DNA of 64,000 nucleotides from Bradyrhizobium sp. LMTR 3 (GCF_001693485.1 NZ_MAXC01000033.1:62001-126000), one strand, 5' to 3'. Counted from the first letter of the stretch, positions 52,030-60,979 are shown. Translations and numbers: made by a program. The notes: generated by a model from the letters alone, not told the origin.

Positions 52030-53340
52030 CTACTCTTCCTCCTCGTCCTCCTCCTTCACCGGCCCCTTGTAGGCGATGCCCCGGATCACGGCGGCATTGC
52101 CGAACTTCTTCCGCAAGTCATCCATCGCGCGCTCGGCGTGGGCCGAGCGGCGGTCGAGCATGTCGATGTCGTCTCCTCGCGATCCCTCGCGCAGCGCGCT
52201 GACGCCCGTGCCCATCAGGCGGAAGGCGGTGCCGTCGATCTCCTTGGCCAGCATTTCGCGCGACACCGCAAAAATCTTCGCGGCGAGCTGGGTCGGCGCT
52301 TGAATCGATTGCGAGCGGGTGCGCTGCTTGAAGTCGGCGGCCTTCAGCTTCAGCGTGATGGTGAGGCCTGCAAGGTTGCCGTTCTTCAGCCGGGACGACA
52401 CCTTTTCCGACAGCCGCCACAACAGCCGTTCCAGCGTGGCGAAATCGCGGATGTCGTTTTCGAACGTGGTTTCGCTCGATATCGTCTTGGCGCCGCGGTC
52501 GGGGACCACGCTGCGATCGTCGATGCCGCGCGCCAGCCGCCACAGCCGACGGCCTTCGCCGCCGAACTGCTTCATCAACTCGACCTCGTCGGCGCGCTGC
52601 AGGTCCGCAATGACACGAAACCCCCGCTGCTGCAGCTTTTCCTGGGTCGCGGGACCGACGCCGTAGATGAATCCGACCGGCTTGTCGGCGAGCATCTCGC
52701 GGGCCTCAATCTGGTCGAGGGCGGCAAAGCCGCGCGGCTTGTCGAGATCGGAGGCGATCTTGGCCAAAAACTTGTTGCAGGAGAGGCCGACGGAAACCGT
52801 AATGCCGATGTTGCGCTCGACCTCGCGGGCAAAGCGCGCCAGCACCTTGGCGGGAATCATGCCGTGAACGCGCTGCGTGCCGGAAAGATCGAGAAACGCC
52901 TCGTCGATCGAGAGCGGTTCCACCAACGGCGTCAGCGTCTGCATGGCCTGCCGCACCTCGCGGCCGACGCGGACATATTTGGCCATGTTTGGCGGGATCA
53001 CGGCTGCCTGGGGGCAGAGCGCCAGCGCTTTAAACATCGGCATCGCCGAGCGCACGCCATAGGTCCGCGAGACATAACAGGCAGCCGACACCACGCCGCG
53101 CTTGCCGCCGCCGATGATCACGGGCTTGTCGGCAAGTTCCGGATTGTCGCGCTTCTCCACCGTGGCGTAGAACGCGTCGCAGTCGATGTGCGCCAGCGTC
53201 AGCGAGGGTAGGGCATGGTGGCGGACCAGGCGGGGGGAACCGCATTCATTGCATCGCCTTGCCTTGATATCGAGGTCGCCGAGGCAATCCCGGCAGAACG
53301 CGCGCGGACCATCTAAGAAGGTTGGCGCTTGCGCGTTCAC
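52030..53340 (-). CDS. dinB: DNA polymerase IV (DinB) with N-terminal zinc ribbon
   Basis: Y-family translesion polymerase. The catalytic core begins with LAHIDCDAFYATVEKRDNPEL and PVIIGGGKRGVVSAACYVSR, and carries SIDEAFLDLSGT with the catalytic Asp-Glu pair; little finger and C-terminal parts follow. The first ~50 residues contain CRDC-x10-CNEC, a zinc-ribbon-like motif not found in E. coli DinB. The start is taken as the GTG at 53340 because it overlaps the DUF3572 stop as GTGA; an ATG at 53358 would overlap by 22 bases. About 436 residues. Confidence 0.88.
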   Translation of the reverse strand: MNAQAPTFLDGPRAFCRDCLGDLDIKARRCNECGSPRLVRHHALPSLTLAHIDCDAFYATVEKRDNPELADKPVIIGGGKRGVVSAACYVSRTYGVRSAMPMFKALALCPQAAVIPPNMAKYVRVGREVRQAMQTLTPLVEPLSIDEAFLDLSGTQRVHGMIPAKVLARFAREVERNIGITVSVGLSCNKFLAKIASDLDKPRGFAALDQIEAREMLADKPVGFIYGVGPATQEKLQQRGFRVIADLQRADEVELMKQFGGEGRRLWRLARGIDDRSVVPDRGAKTISSETTFENDIRDFATLERLLWRLSEKVSSRLKNGNLAGLTITLKLKAADFKQRTRSQSIQAPTQLAAKIFAVSREMLAKEIDGTAFRLMGTGVSALREGSRGDDIDMLDRRSAHAERAMDDLRKKFGNAAVIRGIAYKGPVKEEDEEEE

Positions 53341-53636
53341 GGCACGTCGCGCTCCCAATTCGGATCGCCGAGCACCTGGCGGGCGGCGGCAATGTTGGTC
53401 GGGTGCAGTTGCGAGGCGCTCGCAAATGCCTTCACCGTTGCGTCATCCCGCATCACAAAATCCAGCACCGAGGCCAGAAATTGCGGGTCGGCGGCGGCGG
53501 TGCGCAGCGTCTCCGGACCGATGCCGGTTTCAGCCAGGAACAGGCCGAGCCTCTCAGGATCGCCGGCAATGAAACTCAGCGCCTGAACCGCAACGATTTC
53601 AGCCACTTCGCGAGGGTTGTGAACAGGCTTTTTCAA
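53337..53636 (-). CDS. DUF3572-family protein
   Basis: A 99-residue helical cytosolic protein, AEIVAVQALSFIAGDPERLG, FLAETGIGPETLRTAAADPQ and FLASVLDFVMRDDATVKAFA, matching DUF3572, an alphaproteobacterial family without known function. Its TGA overlaps the dinB GTG, so the pair is co-translated. It diverges from divK, the usual neighbourhood in this order of bacteria. Confidence 0.85.
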   Translation of the reverse strand: MKKPVHNPREVAEIVAVQALSFIAGDPERLGLFLAETGIGPETLRTAAADPQFLASVLDFVMRDDATVKAFASASQLHPTNIAAARQVLGDPNWERDVP

Positions 53637-53864
53637 TAGATCGTTTGCCTTTCCGTTAACTTATGGTCTCTAATTTGGGAACCATCATGCCCGAGTCTGC
53701 GGAGTATGTTCAACAATCGGACCGCTTCGTAAAAGTTGGCGCATCGATTTAACGGCTTAGAGCGAATCTGGCGCTAGTTTGATTTCACTTTTCGACAGGG
53801 GGCGGCGTCGGAGCAAGACGTGCCGAAAGGCCGGACTTGTTTCCTGGGATGAGGGAGGGACGGG

Positions 53865-54230
53865 ATGGCGAAAACCGTCCTGATCGTGGAGGACAACGAG
53901 CTCAATATGAAGCTCTTTCGCGATCTGTTGGAAGCGCATGGCTATCAAACCTCCGGCACCAGCAATGGTTTCGAGGCGCTCGATCTCGTCCGCAAGCTGC
54001 GCCCCGATCTGATCCTGATGGATATCCAGCTTCCGCAGGTGTCGGGCCTCGAAGTGACGCGCTGGATCAAGGACGATCCGGAGTTGCGCGCCATTCCGGT
54101 GGTTGCCGTCACCGCGTTTGCGATGAAGGGCGATGAAGAGCGCATCCGCGAAGGCGGCTGCGAGGCGTATCTGTCCAAGCCAATTTCCGTCGGCAAGTTT
54201 ATTGAAACCGTACGGCGTTTTATCGGGTAG
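53865..54230 (+). CDS. divK: Single-domain response regulator DivK
   Basis: A 121-residue receiver domain, the essential polar cell-fate regulator that controls CtrA through DivL and CckA. AKTVLIVEDNELNMKLFRDL holds the acidic pocket, LILMDIQLPQ the phosphorylated Asp (Asp53), and VTAFAMKGDEERI and YLSKPI the conserved Thr/Ala and Lys. It is followed 12 bases later by pleD, the known divK-pleD operon. Confidence 0.93.
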   Translation: MAKTVLIVEDNELNMKLFRDLLEAHGYQTSGTSNGFEALDLVRKLRPDLILMDIQLPQVSGLEVTRWIKDDPELRAIPVVAVTAFAMKGDEERIREGGCEAYLSKPISVGKFIETVRRFIG

Positions 54231-54242
54231 GGGTGAGTTTCG

Positions 54243-55616
54243 ATGTCTGCGCGTATCCTCGTCGTCGATGACGTTCCTGCGAACGTCAAGCTGCTGGAAG
54301 CCCGGCTGTCGGCCGAATATTTCGACGTGCTGACTGCTTCCAACGGCGCCGAGGCGCTCGACCTCTGTTCGCGCTCCGAATGCGACATCATCCTGCTCGA
54401 CGTCATGATGCCGGACATGGACGGTTTCGAGGTCTGTCGCCGGCTGAAATCCAACCCGGCGACCCATTTCATTCCCGTCGTGATCGTCACCGCGCTCGAC
54501 AGCCCGTCCGATCGCGTCCGCGGGCTGGAAGCCGGGGCCGACGATTTTCTCACCAAGCCGGTATCCGACATTGTTCTGATCGCGCGCGTTCGGTCACTGA
54601 CACGGCTGAAGATGATGACCGATGAGCTGCGCATGCGCGCCATCACCTCGCTCGAGATCGGCATGGAAGCGCCCGAGCGCAGCGCGATCGCCGACAAGGG
54701 CGTCGGCGGACGGATCCTTTTGGTCGATGACCGGCCGTCGTCCTACGAGCGGCTGGCGCCGATCCTTGCCTCCGAGCACACCGTCGACGTCGAAATCAAT
54801 CCGGCGGAAGCGCTGTTTCACGCCGCTGACGGCAATTACGATTTGCTGATCGTCTCTCTCAGCCTGGAAAATTACGACGGTCTGCGGCTGTGCAGCCAGG
54901 CGCGCTCGCTGGAGCGCACCCGCCAGTTGCCCATTCTCGCCATCTCCGACGCCGACAACAATGCGCGTCTGCTGCGCGGGCTCGAAATCGGCGTCAACGA
55001 TTATCTGCTCCGTCCCGTCGACAAGAACGAGCTGCTGGCGCGGGCGCGCACCCAGATCCGCAAGCGGCGCTATACCGACCATCTGCGCGACAACGTGCAG
55101 AACTCGATCGAAATGGCGATCACCGACGCGCTGACCGGCCTACACAATCGCCGCTACATGGAAAGCCATCTCTCGACGCTCGTCGAGCAGGCCTCGAGTC
55201 GCGGCAAGCCGCTCGCGCTGATGATCCTCGACATCGACTTCTTCAAATCCATCAACGACACCTACGGCCACGACGCCGGCGACGACGTGCTGCGCGAGTT
55301 CGCCGTGCGCATCCGCAAGTCGATCCGCGGCATCGATCTGGCCTGCCGCTATGGCGGCGAGGAATTCGTCATCGTGATGCCGGAAACCGACCTGAGCGTC
55401 GCCGGCATGGTTGCCGAGCGTCTGCGCCGCTCGATCGCCAGCGAAACCTTTGCGGTCAACAAGGGCACCAAGCGGATCGACGTCACGATCTCGATCGGCC
55501 TGGCGACGCTGGACCACAAGGGCGAGCCGGTCGCCGACGTGCTCAAGCGCGCCGACACTGCGCTCTATCGCGCCAAGCACGACGGACGAAACCGGGTGGT
55601 ATCAGCGGCGGCCTAG
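54243..55616 (+). CDS. pleD: Diguanylate cyclase response regulator PleD
   Basis: 457 residues: receiver 1 (1-125) with DIILLDVMMPDMDG, a second degenerate receiver (~155-280, opening GRILLVDDRPSSYERL), and a GGDEF domain (~290-457). The active-site loop reads RYGGEEFVIV, an active variant, and five residues earlier the RGID sequence provides the RxxD inhibitory site. Phosphorylation of the first receiver dimerises the protein and activates c-di-GMP synthesis, which drives stalk or motility transitions in relatives. Confidence 0.95.
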   Translation: MSARILVVDDVPANVKLLEARLSAEYFDVLTASNGAEALDLCSRSECDIILLDVMMPDMDGFEVCRRLKSNPATHFIPVVIVTALDSPSDRVRGLEAGADDFLTKPVSDIVLIARVRSLTRLKMMTDELRMRAITSLEIGMEAPERSAIADKGVGGRILLVDDRPSSYERLAPILASEHTVDVEINPAEALFHAADGNYDLLIVSLSLENYDGLRLCSQARSLERTRQLPILAISDADNNARLLRGLEIGVNDYLLRPVDKNELLARARTQIRKRRYTDHLRDNVQNSIEMAITDALTGLHNRRYMESHLSTLVEQASSRGKPLALMILDIDFFKSINDTYGHDAGDDVLREFAVRIRKSIRGIDLACRYGGEEFVIVMPETDLSVAGMVAERLRRSIASETFAVNKGTKRIDVTISIGLATLDHKGEPVADVLKRADTALYRAKHDGRNRVVSAAA

Positions 55617-55650
55617 CCGTCATTGCGCGGTTGCGCCGCCTTGCTAAGTC

Positions 55651-55751
55651 GTCATACCCCGCGAAAGCGGGGTATCCAGTACGCCGCGGCCTCTCAATTC
55701 GACGATTAACGTCTCTGGAATACTGGATCACCCGCTTTCGCGGGTGACGAC
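55651..55751. repeat. Intergenic repeat with near-identical inverted ends
   Basis: Left end GTCATACCCCGCGAAAGCGG continues to ATCCAGTA; right end TACTGGATCACCCGCTTTCG continues to GTGACGAC. The ends are inverted with one or two mismatches and each contains its own palindrome. It lies between converging pleD and the hydrolase gene. Confidence 0.8.
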
Positions 55752-55768
55752 AGCCGTTATGCGGATGC

Positions 55769-56995
55769 TTACGCGGACGCCCGCATCTCTTCGGCATCCT
55801 GCTTCACCGCCTCATACGCCAGTCGTTTGAACTCGAACGAGAACGGATGCACGAACGCCATCTGGCGCTGCGCCATCATCACGCCGGCCATGTTGCGCTT
55901 CGGCGAGATCCACCATTGGGTGCCGGCGACGCCGCCCCAATAGAGTTCGCCTGCGGCATCCGGGTGATCGAACGCCGAAGGCGTCAGGATCAATCCGCCG
56001 GCCAGGCTAAACGCTTTGCCGGGCTGCTCTCCCATCATGGCAAAGCGGATCCACTGGCCCTCGGGCAATTGGTTGGTCAGCATCAGCGCAATCGTCTCGG
56101 GCTTGAGCAGGGTCGACCCGCCGGGCAGCAGGCTTCGGATCAGCGCGACCATGTCGGGCAGGGTTGAAACCAGGCCGCCGCCGCCGCTCAGTCTTGCGAT
56201 CGGGTGCAGATAAGCGCCGGGGAAGGGCGAGTTGTCGGTTCGGGTCAATCCCGGCTTCATCGGCTCCATCATATCAGCACCGGCGTAATAGGCGACGAGC
56301 CGGCCCCGATCCTTTTCCGGCACGACGAAGCCGGTATCGACCATGCCGAGCGGACCCAGAATGCGCGCCTGGATGAACTTGTCGAAACTCTGGCCGCTGA
56401 TGACTTCGACCAGCCGCCCCAGCACGTCGGTGGCCAGCGAATATTCCCACGACGTGCCTGGCTGATAGATCAGCGGCAAGCCGGCCAGCACGTCCACCAT
56501 GTCGGCCAGCGTCGTCATGGGATTGTGGACGCCGCGCTCGTTGAGCGCCTTGTAGATGGCGGTACCGGGATCGAAGAAGCCGTAGCTCAGGCCGGAGCTG
56601 TGGCTGAGCAACTGACGGATGGTGATCGAGCTCTTCGCAGGCTCGGTATCATCCAGCGAGCTGGCGCCGGGCCGCAGTACTTGGCGGTTTCCGAGCTGCG
56701 GAATGAATTTTTCGATTGCGTCGTCGAGCTTGAGTCTGCCTTCCTCGAACAGCAAGAGCACGGCGCAGGAGGTGATCAGCTTGGTGTTGGAGAAGACGCG
56801 GAAGATGTGATCGGTGCGGAGCGGCGTCTGCGCTTCCTTGTCGGCCCAGCCGACGCAATTCACGTCGACGAGGTCCCGCCCGACCATGACCGCCCAGGAA
56901 ATGCCTGACAGCAGGTTGTTGTCGACATAGCGCTGCATGGCTGCGCGTGCCGGTTTGAAGTCATAACCGTTTGCGGTCACTTTCAGGTCTTCCAT
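55769..56995 (-). CDS. Class C beta-lactamase-like serine hydrolase
   Basis: A 408-residue cytosolic or periplasmic protein without a clear signal peptide, of the esterase EstB / class C beta-lactamase fold. The Ser-x-x-Lys motif is FRVFSNTKLITSCA (Ser near residue 71), a Tyr-x-Ser/Asn motif fits TSWEYSLATDVLG, and LYWGGVAGTQWWISPKRN resembles the third box. Without an export signal, an esterase role is more likely than drug resistance. Monocistronic, between two repeats. Confidence 0.85.
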   Translation of the reverse strand: MEDLKVTANGYDFKPARAAMQRYVDNNLLSGISWAVMVGRDLVDVNCVGWADKEAQTPLRTDHIFRVFSNTKLITSCAVLLLFEEGRLKLDDAIEKFIPQLGNRQVLRPGASSLDDTEPAKSSITIRQLLSHSSGLSYGFFDPGTAIYKALNERGVHNPMTTLADMVDVLAGLPLIYQPGTSWEYSLATDVLGRLVEVISGQSFDKFIQARILGPLGMVDTGFVVPEKDRGRLVAYYAGADMMEPMKPGLTRTDNSPFPGAYLHPIARLSGGGGLVSTLPDMVALIRSLLPGGSTLLKPETIALMLTNQLPEGQWIRFAMMGEQPGKAFSLAGGLILTPSAFDHPDAAGELYWGGVAGTQWWISPKRNMAGVMMAQRQMAFVHPFSFEFKRLAYEAVKQDAEEMRASA

Positions 56996-57041
56996 TTTCG
57001 CTCCCTTTACCTTCGTTAGTTTGGCGCGGCTCTATCTTGAT

Positions 57042-57160
57042 GTCGTCCCTGCGAACGCAGGGACCCATAACCACCGGCGCTTTTTGCAGCAAGAAGGTAA
57101 CCGCCACATCGCCTTATTGAAAGGCCGCAGCGTATGGGTCCCTGCGTTCGCAGGGACGAC
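57042..57160. repeat. MITE-like element with perfect 28-bp inverted ends
   Basis: The 28 bases at 57042-57069 (GTCGTCCCTGCGAACGCAGG and the following GACCCATA) recur exactly inverted at 57133-57160. The 63-base core is unrelated. Each end also holds the palindrome CCCTGCGAACGCAGGG. Confidence 0.85.
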
Positions 57161-57173
57161 GGTTGGGAGCGCT

Positions 57174-57785
57174 TCAAGTTGCCGACCTTGACTGCCGCTT
57201 CTTTTCCGCATGCTTCGGCGCAGCCGCACCCACCTTCACCCCCGCATTCCTGAGCAGCACCGTCGCGGCTTCCTTTGCCGCGCGCGCCATCGCGGGGTCG
57301 TTGCGGATGAGATCCTGGGCGATCGAGCCGTCGACGAGCAGAGCGAGCTGCGTCGCCAGCGCGTCCGCTTCACGGGCGCCGAGTTGCACCAGCAGGTCGC
57401 GAAACCAGAGGCGGCGGCTTTCCTTGAACTCGACCGCAACCTTTCGGACCGACCGATCCTCGCCGAGTTCGGCCACCGCATTGACGAAGGGACAGCCGCG
57501 AAAATCTTTCGCCGAAAAGCGTCGCTCCAGCGAATCGAAAGTGCCGAGAATTTGCTCGACCGGCGACTTGTCTGATGGCCGCGGCGCCACGAAGCGCCGC
57601 GCCAGATAGGCCGAGATCAGCGCGTCCTTGGATGGAAAATGATTGTACAGCGTGCGCTTGCTGATGCCGATTTCGGCGGCGATGGTGTCGACGCCGACCG
57701 CGCGAATTCCCTGCAGATAGAACAGCCTATCCGCGGTTTCCAGAATCCGTTCCTTCATCGCCGGTTTGGCGGGCAGGGTAGCCAT
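57174..57785 (-). CDS. TetR-family transcriptional repressor
   Basis: A 203-residue regulator. The N-terminal HTH, ERILETADRLFYLQGIRAVG then ISKRTLYNHFPSKDALISAY, is typical TetR; the C-terminal helical domain (~60-180) contains FVNAVAELGEDRSVRKVAVE and would bind an inducer. The ATG at 57785 gives a standard length; an upstream in-frame GTG (57842) would place the operator inside the gene. Divergent from an MFS transporter with a strong palindrome between them. Confidence 0.92.
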   Translation of the reverse strand: MATLPAKPAMKERILETADRLFYLQGIRAVGVDTIAAEIGISKRTLYNHFPSKDALISAYLARRFVAPRPSDKSPVEQILGTFDSLERRFSAKDFRGCPFVNAVAELGEDRSVRKVAVEFKESRRLWFRDLLVQLGAREADALATQLALLVDGSIAQDLIRNDPAMARAAKEAATVLLRNAGVKVGAAAPKHAEKKRQSRSAT

Positions 57786-57834
57786 GCGAATGCGTGGGTC
57801 ACCGTTTGCTTGACAGCAGCGCCCCTTATAGCCC

Positions 57835-57856
57835 AGGTACACAGGTCTGTGTACCT
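57835..57856. promoter_or_regulatory. 22-bp palindromic TetR operator
   Basis: AGGTACACAG and CTGTGTACCT flank GT, giving perfect 10-bp arms, centred about 60 bases from the regulator start and 73 from the transporter start. This is the normal place and size for a TetR-family dimer. Confidence 0.8.
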
Positions 57857-57918
57857 ATTTCAGATGCCAATTGCAGGACGCGGCGTTCGAATCGCGCCCC
57901 TTAGGGAGAATAAAAACA

Positions 57919-59151
57919 ATGGCCCTGCTGCAAATCCTGCGTCCGACGCTGCCCATTCTGATCGGCGCATCCATCATGCTGACGCTGAGCATGGGGCTGC
58001 GGCAGTCGCTCGGCATTTTCATGCAGCCGCTGACGCACGATATCAGAATATCGATTTCCGACTTCACGCTGGCGATCGCGGTGCAAAACCTCGCTTGGGG
58101 ATTTTTGCAGCCGCTCGCCGGTGCGCTGACGGTGCGCTACGGCTTTCGCGCCATCATGGTGGTCGGCGCGCTGCTCTATGTCGCCGGCCTTGCCTTGATG
58201 GCCGGGGCGAACGGCGTTCTCGCCGTCATGATCGGCGGCGGCGTGTTGATCGGCACGTCGCTGGCATGCACCGCGGCGGCGATTGCGATGTCGGTTGCGG
58301 CGCGCGCGGTGCCAGCGACGGTGCGCTCCACCGTGCTCGGCCTGGTGTCGGGCGCCGGCTCCCTCGGCGCGCTGTTGTCGGCGCCGATCGGGCAGATGCT
58401 CAATGAAGGTTACGGCTGGCGAATCGGGCTCGTCGGCTTCGTGGTGCTGTCGCTCCTGATGATTCCCGCGGCCTGGTATGCGGGCAGGGTGGACAAGATT
58501 CCGTTGCCCAAGCCGACGGAAGACGAGATCGGCGATACTTCGGCCACCGCTGCAACGAAGATGGCGTTCGCCAACGCGTCTTTCGTGGTGATGACCGGCG
58601 CCTATTTCGTCTGCGGCATGCAGCTCGTCTTTCTCACCACGCACCTGCCGTCGTATCTTGCGATCTGCGGCATGGATCCGATGCTGAGCGCGCAGACGCT
58701 CGGCATGATCGGCGGCTTCAACGTGCTCGGCAGCATCTTCTTCGGCTGGGCCGGCCAGCGCTGGAACAAGCTGGCGCTGCTCGGCGGCATCTACATCTTC
58801 CGCTCGATCGCGCTCGCCTGGTATTTCACGCTGCCGCCGACGCCGGCGACCACGCTGCTGTTCGGCGCCATCATGGGTTTCCTCTGGATGGGCGTCGGCC
58901 CGTTGGTCGCGGGCGCGGTGGCGGAAATGTTCGGCCTGAAATGGCAGGCGATGATCCAGGGGCTCGCCTTCATGAGCCACCAGGTCGGCAGCTTCCTCGG
59001 CGCGTTCGGCGGCGGGGTGCTGTACGACGCGCTCGGCTCCTACACCATGGCGTGGCGGATCGGCGTCGCGCTTGGTCTGGCCGGCGGCATTGTCCAGGTC
59101 GCGTTCGCGCTGATCCGGCCGAGCGGACCGCCGCTGGTGGCGGCGCGATAG
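57919..59151 (+). CDS. Major facilitator superfamily transporter
   Basis: 410 residues, 12 predicted helices, MFS fold. The N-terminus ILRPTLPILIGASIMLTLSM begins the first helix, and the loop between helices 2 and 3 has the GALTVRYGFRAIMVVG variant of the MFS motif A. AGGGAGA precedes the ATG. Located opposite the TetR gene and its operator, it is most likely the repressed exporter (drug, aromatic acid or other small molecule). The substrate class cannot be settled; some residues recall oxalate/formate-type carriers. Confidence 0.88.
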   Translation: MALLQILRPTLPILIGASIMLTLSMGLRQSLGIFMQPLTHDIRISISDFTLAIAVQNLAWGFLQPLAGALTVRYGFRAIMVVGALLYVAGLALMAGANGVLAVMIGGGVLIGTSLACTAAAIAMSVAARAVPATVRSTVLGLVSGAGSLGALLSAPIGQMLNEGYGWRIGLVGFVVLSLLMIPAAWYAGRVDKIPLPKPTEDEIGDTSATAATKMAFANASFVVMTGAYFVCGMQLVFLTTHLPSYLAICGMDPMLSAQTLGMIGGFNVLGSIFFGWAGQRWNKLALLGGIYIFRSIALAWYFTLPPTPATTLLFGAIMGFLWMGVGPLVAGAVAEMFGLKWQAMIQGLAFMSHQVGSFLGAFGGGVLYDALGSYTMAWRIGVALGLAGGIVQVAFALIRPSGPPLVAAR

Positions 59152-59173
59152 GCAGGCATCACCCAAGGTCAGG

Positions 59174-60613
59174 TCATTTGGCGGCCGGGATAAAGTGATC
59201 GCGGACCGAGGCGGCTTGGCCGGTTGTGACATCTATCGCCCTGAACTCGATATCGATCGCTTCCTTCGGCAAGCCGGCTGCCGCTACCTGCACCGATGCC
59301 CTGAGTTCCCGGGTCTGGTCGGGCCCGACCTCGACGATCAGTTTTCCGTCCGCCCCAGGTTCGATCCCCGACGTGCGAATCTCGGCGGCGGGAAGACCGT
59401 GCACTTCCAGCGCGAAGGAACGGGACACGCCGGCCTTGTTGAGGAAACGTACGGTATAGTCATTGCGGACGCTGCCATCGCTCAGGGCGACGAATAGCGG
59501 GCTGCGTTCGTGCAGCGCGCTGATGGCCATCGAGCTGCGGGTCGCCAGCGTGTACAGCATGATGCAGCCGACGACGACGATGATGGCGGCGTAGAGTACG
59601 GTACGCGCGCGGATCAGATGGTAGATCGGCGGCTTGCCGGCAAGCCGGCGCTCGACATTGATGTCGGTATCGTAGGCGATCAGCCCGGTCGGCCGGTTTA
59701 TCTGCTGCATGATCGCGTCGCAGGCGTCGATGCACAGGCCGCATTGAATGCAGCCGAGTTGGATGCCGTTGCGGATGTCGACGCCGGTTGGACACACATT
59801 GATGCACTGATGGCAGTCGACGCAATCGCCGGCCGGTTCCCCGGCGAGGCGCAACTGCTCCGCCTTCTTGATGGAGGTGCGCGGTTCGCCGCGGTCGCGG
59901 CGATAGGTTACGTTGAGCGCCCATTCGTCCGTCAACGCCGCCTGGATGCGCGGCCAGGGACACATATAGATGCAGACCTGTTCGCGCGCATGGCCGGCGA
60001 ACACATAGGTGGTCGCGGTCAGGATGCCGATCCAGAGATAGGCGATGAACGGCGCCTGGAAGGTGGCGAGATCCTTCACCAACGTCGGCGCATCGGCGAA
60101 ATACAGCACCCAGGCGCCGCCGGTCCACCAGGCGATCATCAGCCACAGGAAGTGCTTGGTCGCGACCTCGCGCATATGGCTGAAGGTCCAGGCGTGCTTG
60201 TCCTTCAGGATGCGTTCGCGCCGGTCGCCCTCGACCCAGCGCTCGACGGCATAGAACAGGTCCGTCCAGATCGTTTGCGGGCAGAGGTAGCCGCACCAGA
60301 TGCGGCCCGCCAGCGCGTTCATCAGGAATAGCGTCATCGCCGCGATGATCAGCAGGCCGGTGAAGTAGTAGACCTCCTGCGGCCATAGCTCGATGAAGAA
60401 GAAGTAGAAGCGGCGATGCGGCAGGTCGAGCAGTACCGCTTGGCTGGGTAGGCCGGGGCCGCGATCCCAGCGCACGAAAGGCAGCAGATAATAGACCGCC
60501 AGTCCCACCACCAGCAGCGTCCATTTGATCCGGCGAAACCGGCCATGGATGGCCTGCGGATAGACCTTCTTGCGGGGCGCATATAGCGGCCCTTCAATGA
60601 TGGTTTCGCCCAT
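59174..60613 (-). CDS. ccoG: Cytochrome c oxidase accessory protein CcoG (FixG)
   Basis: Membrane-bound iron-sulfur protein that reduces Cu2+ to Cu+ for insertion into the cbb3-type cytochrome c oxidase. 479 residues with about five membrane helices and a ferredoxin domain: CVDCHQCINVCPTGVDIRNG and GCIQCGLCIDACDAIMQQI carry two 4Fe-4S sets. The C-terminal ~110 residues are an immunoglobulin-like periplasmic domain. fixNOQP, fixH and fixI are not in the window. A FixK-like box lies 330 bases upstream of the ATG, ahead of the small membrane protein gene. Confidence 0.93.
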   Translation of the reverse strand: MGETIIEGPLYAPRKKVYPQAIHGRFRRIKWTLLVVGLAVYYLLPFVRWDRGPGLPSQAVLLDLPHRRFYFFFIELWPQEVYYFTGLLIIAAMTLFLMNALAGRIWCGYLCPQTIWTDLFYAVERWVEGDRRERILKDKHAWTFSHMREVATKHFLWLMIAWWTGGAWVLYFADAPTLVKDLATFQAPFIAYLWIGILTATTYVFAGHAREQVCIYMCPWPRIQAALTDEWALNVTYRRDRGEPRTSIKKAEQLRLAGEPAGDCVDCHQCINVCPTGVDIRNGIQLGCIQCGLCIDACDAIMQQINRPTGLIAYDTDINVERRLAGKPPIYHLIRARTVLYAAIIVVVGCIMLYTLATRSSMAISALHERSPLFVALSDGSVRNDYTVRFLNKAGVSRSFALEVHGLPAAEIRTSGIEPGADGKLIVEVGPDQTRELRASVQVAAAGLPKEAIDIEFRAIDVTTGQAASVRDHFIPAAK

Positions 60614-60628
60614 GGCGGTTGTGCTTTC

Positions 60629-60832
60629 CTACTGTCGAGCCGGTGAGGTGCCGATCTTCCTGGCGATCAGATAGGAGAGCGGCATGGCGACAGAAAAACC
60701 GATCAGCACCGCGAACGGAATATTCTTCATGGCCTGAGCGGCAAGGGAGGGGACGGCGAGGACCGCAATCACGGCGGTGCCTGCAAGTGCCGTTCCCAAG
60801 ATGATCCATACGAGAAGCGAGATCTTGAGCAT
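60629..60832 (-). CDS. Small two-helix membrane protein upstream of ccoG
   Basis: A 67-residue inner-membrane protein. LKISLLVWIILGTALAGTAV is the first helix and NIPFAVLIGFSVAMPLSYLI the second. It stops 15 bases before the ccoG start and is probably the first gene of that transcript. I do not recognise a named family; it is too short for FixH. A role in cbb3 oxidase assembly is inferred from position. Confidence 0.7.
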   Translation of the reverse strand: MLKISLLVWIILGTALAGTAVIAVLAVPSLAAQAMKNIPFAVLIGFSVAMPLSYLIARKIGTSPARQ

Positions 60833-60945
60833 GGCTTGTTCTCCGCGGTTGAAGCAGACCGCACTCTCGCAGCGCATTGAGCGCGCGCATTGATCAGCAA
60901 CAAATTCCGCAGCGCTGAGGTTGTTTTTGCTCGGCGCGGCACCGG

Positions 60946-60959
60946 TTGATCCAGGTCAA
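60946..60959. promoter_or_regulatory. FixK/FNR-type box
   Basis: TTGATCCAGGTCAA fits TTGA-N6-TCAA exactly. It lies between the leftward small membrane protein/ccoG genes and the rightward sulfur permease genes, and could serve either. Confidence 0.8.
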
Positions 60960-60979
60960 TGAGGGCTCGTTCGCGTACC

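Noticed and set aside
53637..53864. CtrA sites in the divK promoter region
   Set aside because: TTAAC half-sites occur (near 53656 and 53750) but none is paired at the required seven-base spacing.
55769..56995. Annotating the class C-like protein as a beta-lactamase
   Set aside because: There is no export signal and the third active-site box is not the canonical KTG, so esterase-type activity is more likely.
57901..59232. 443-codon minus-strand frame opposite the MFS gene
   Set aside because: Charged low-complexity shadow of a confident membrane-protein gene.
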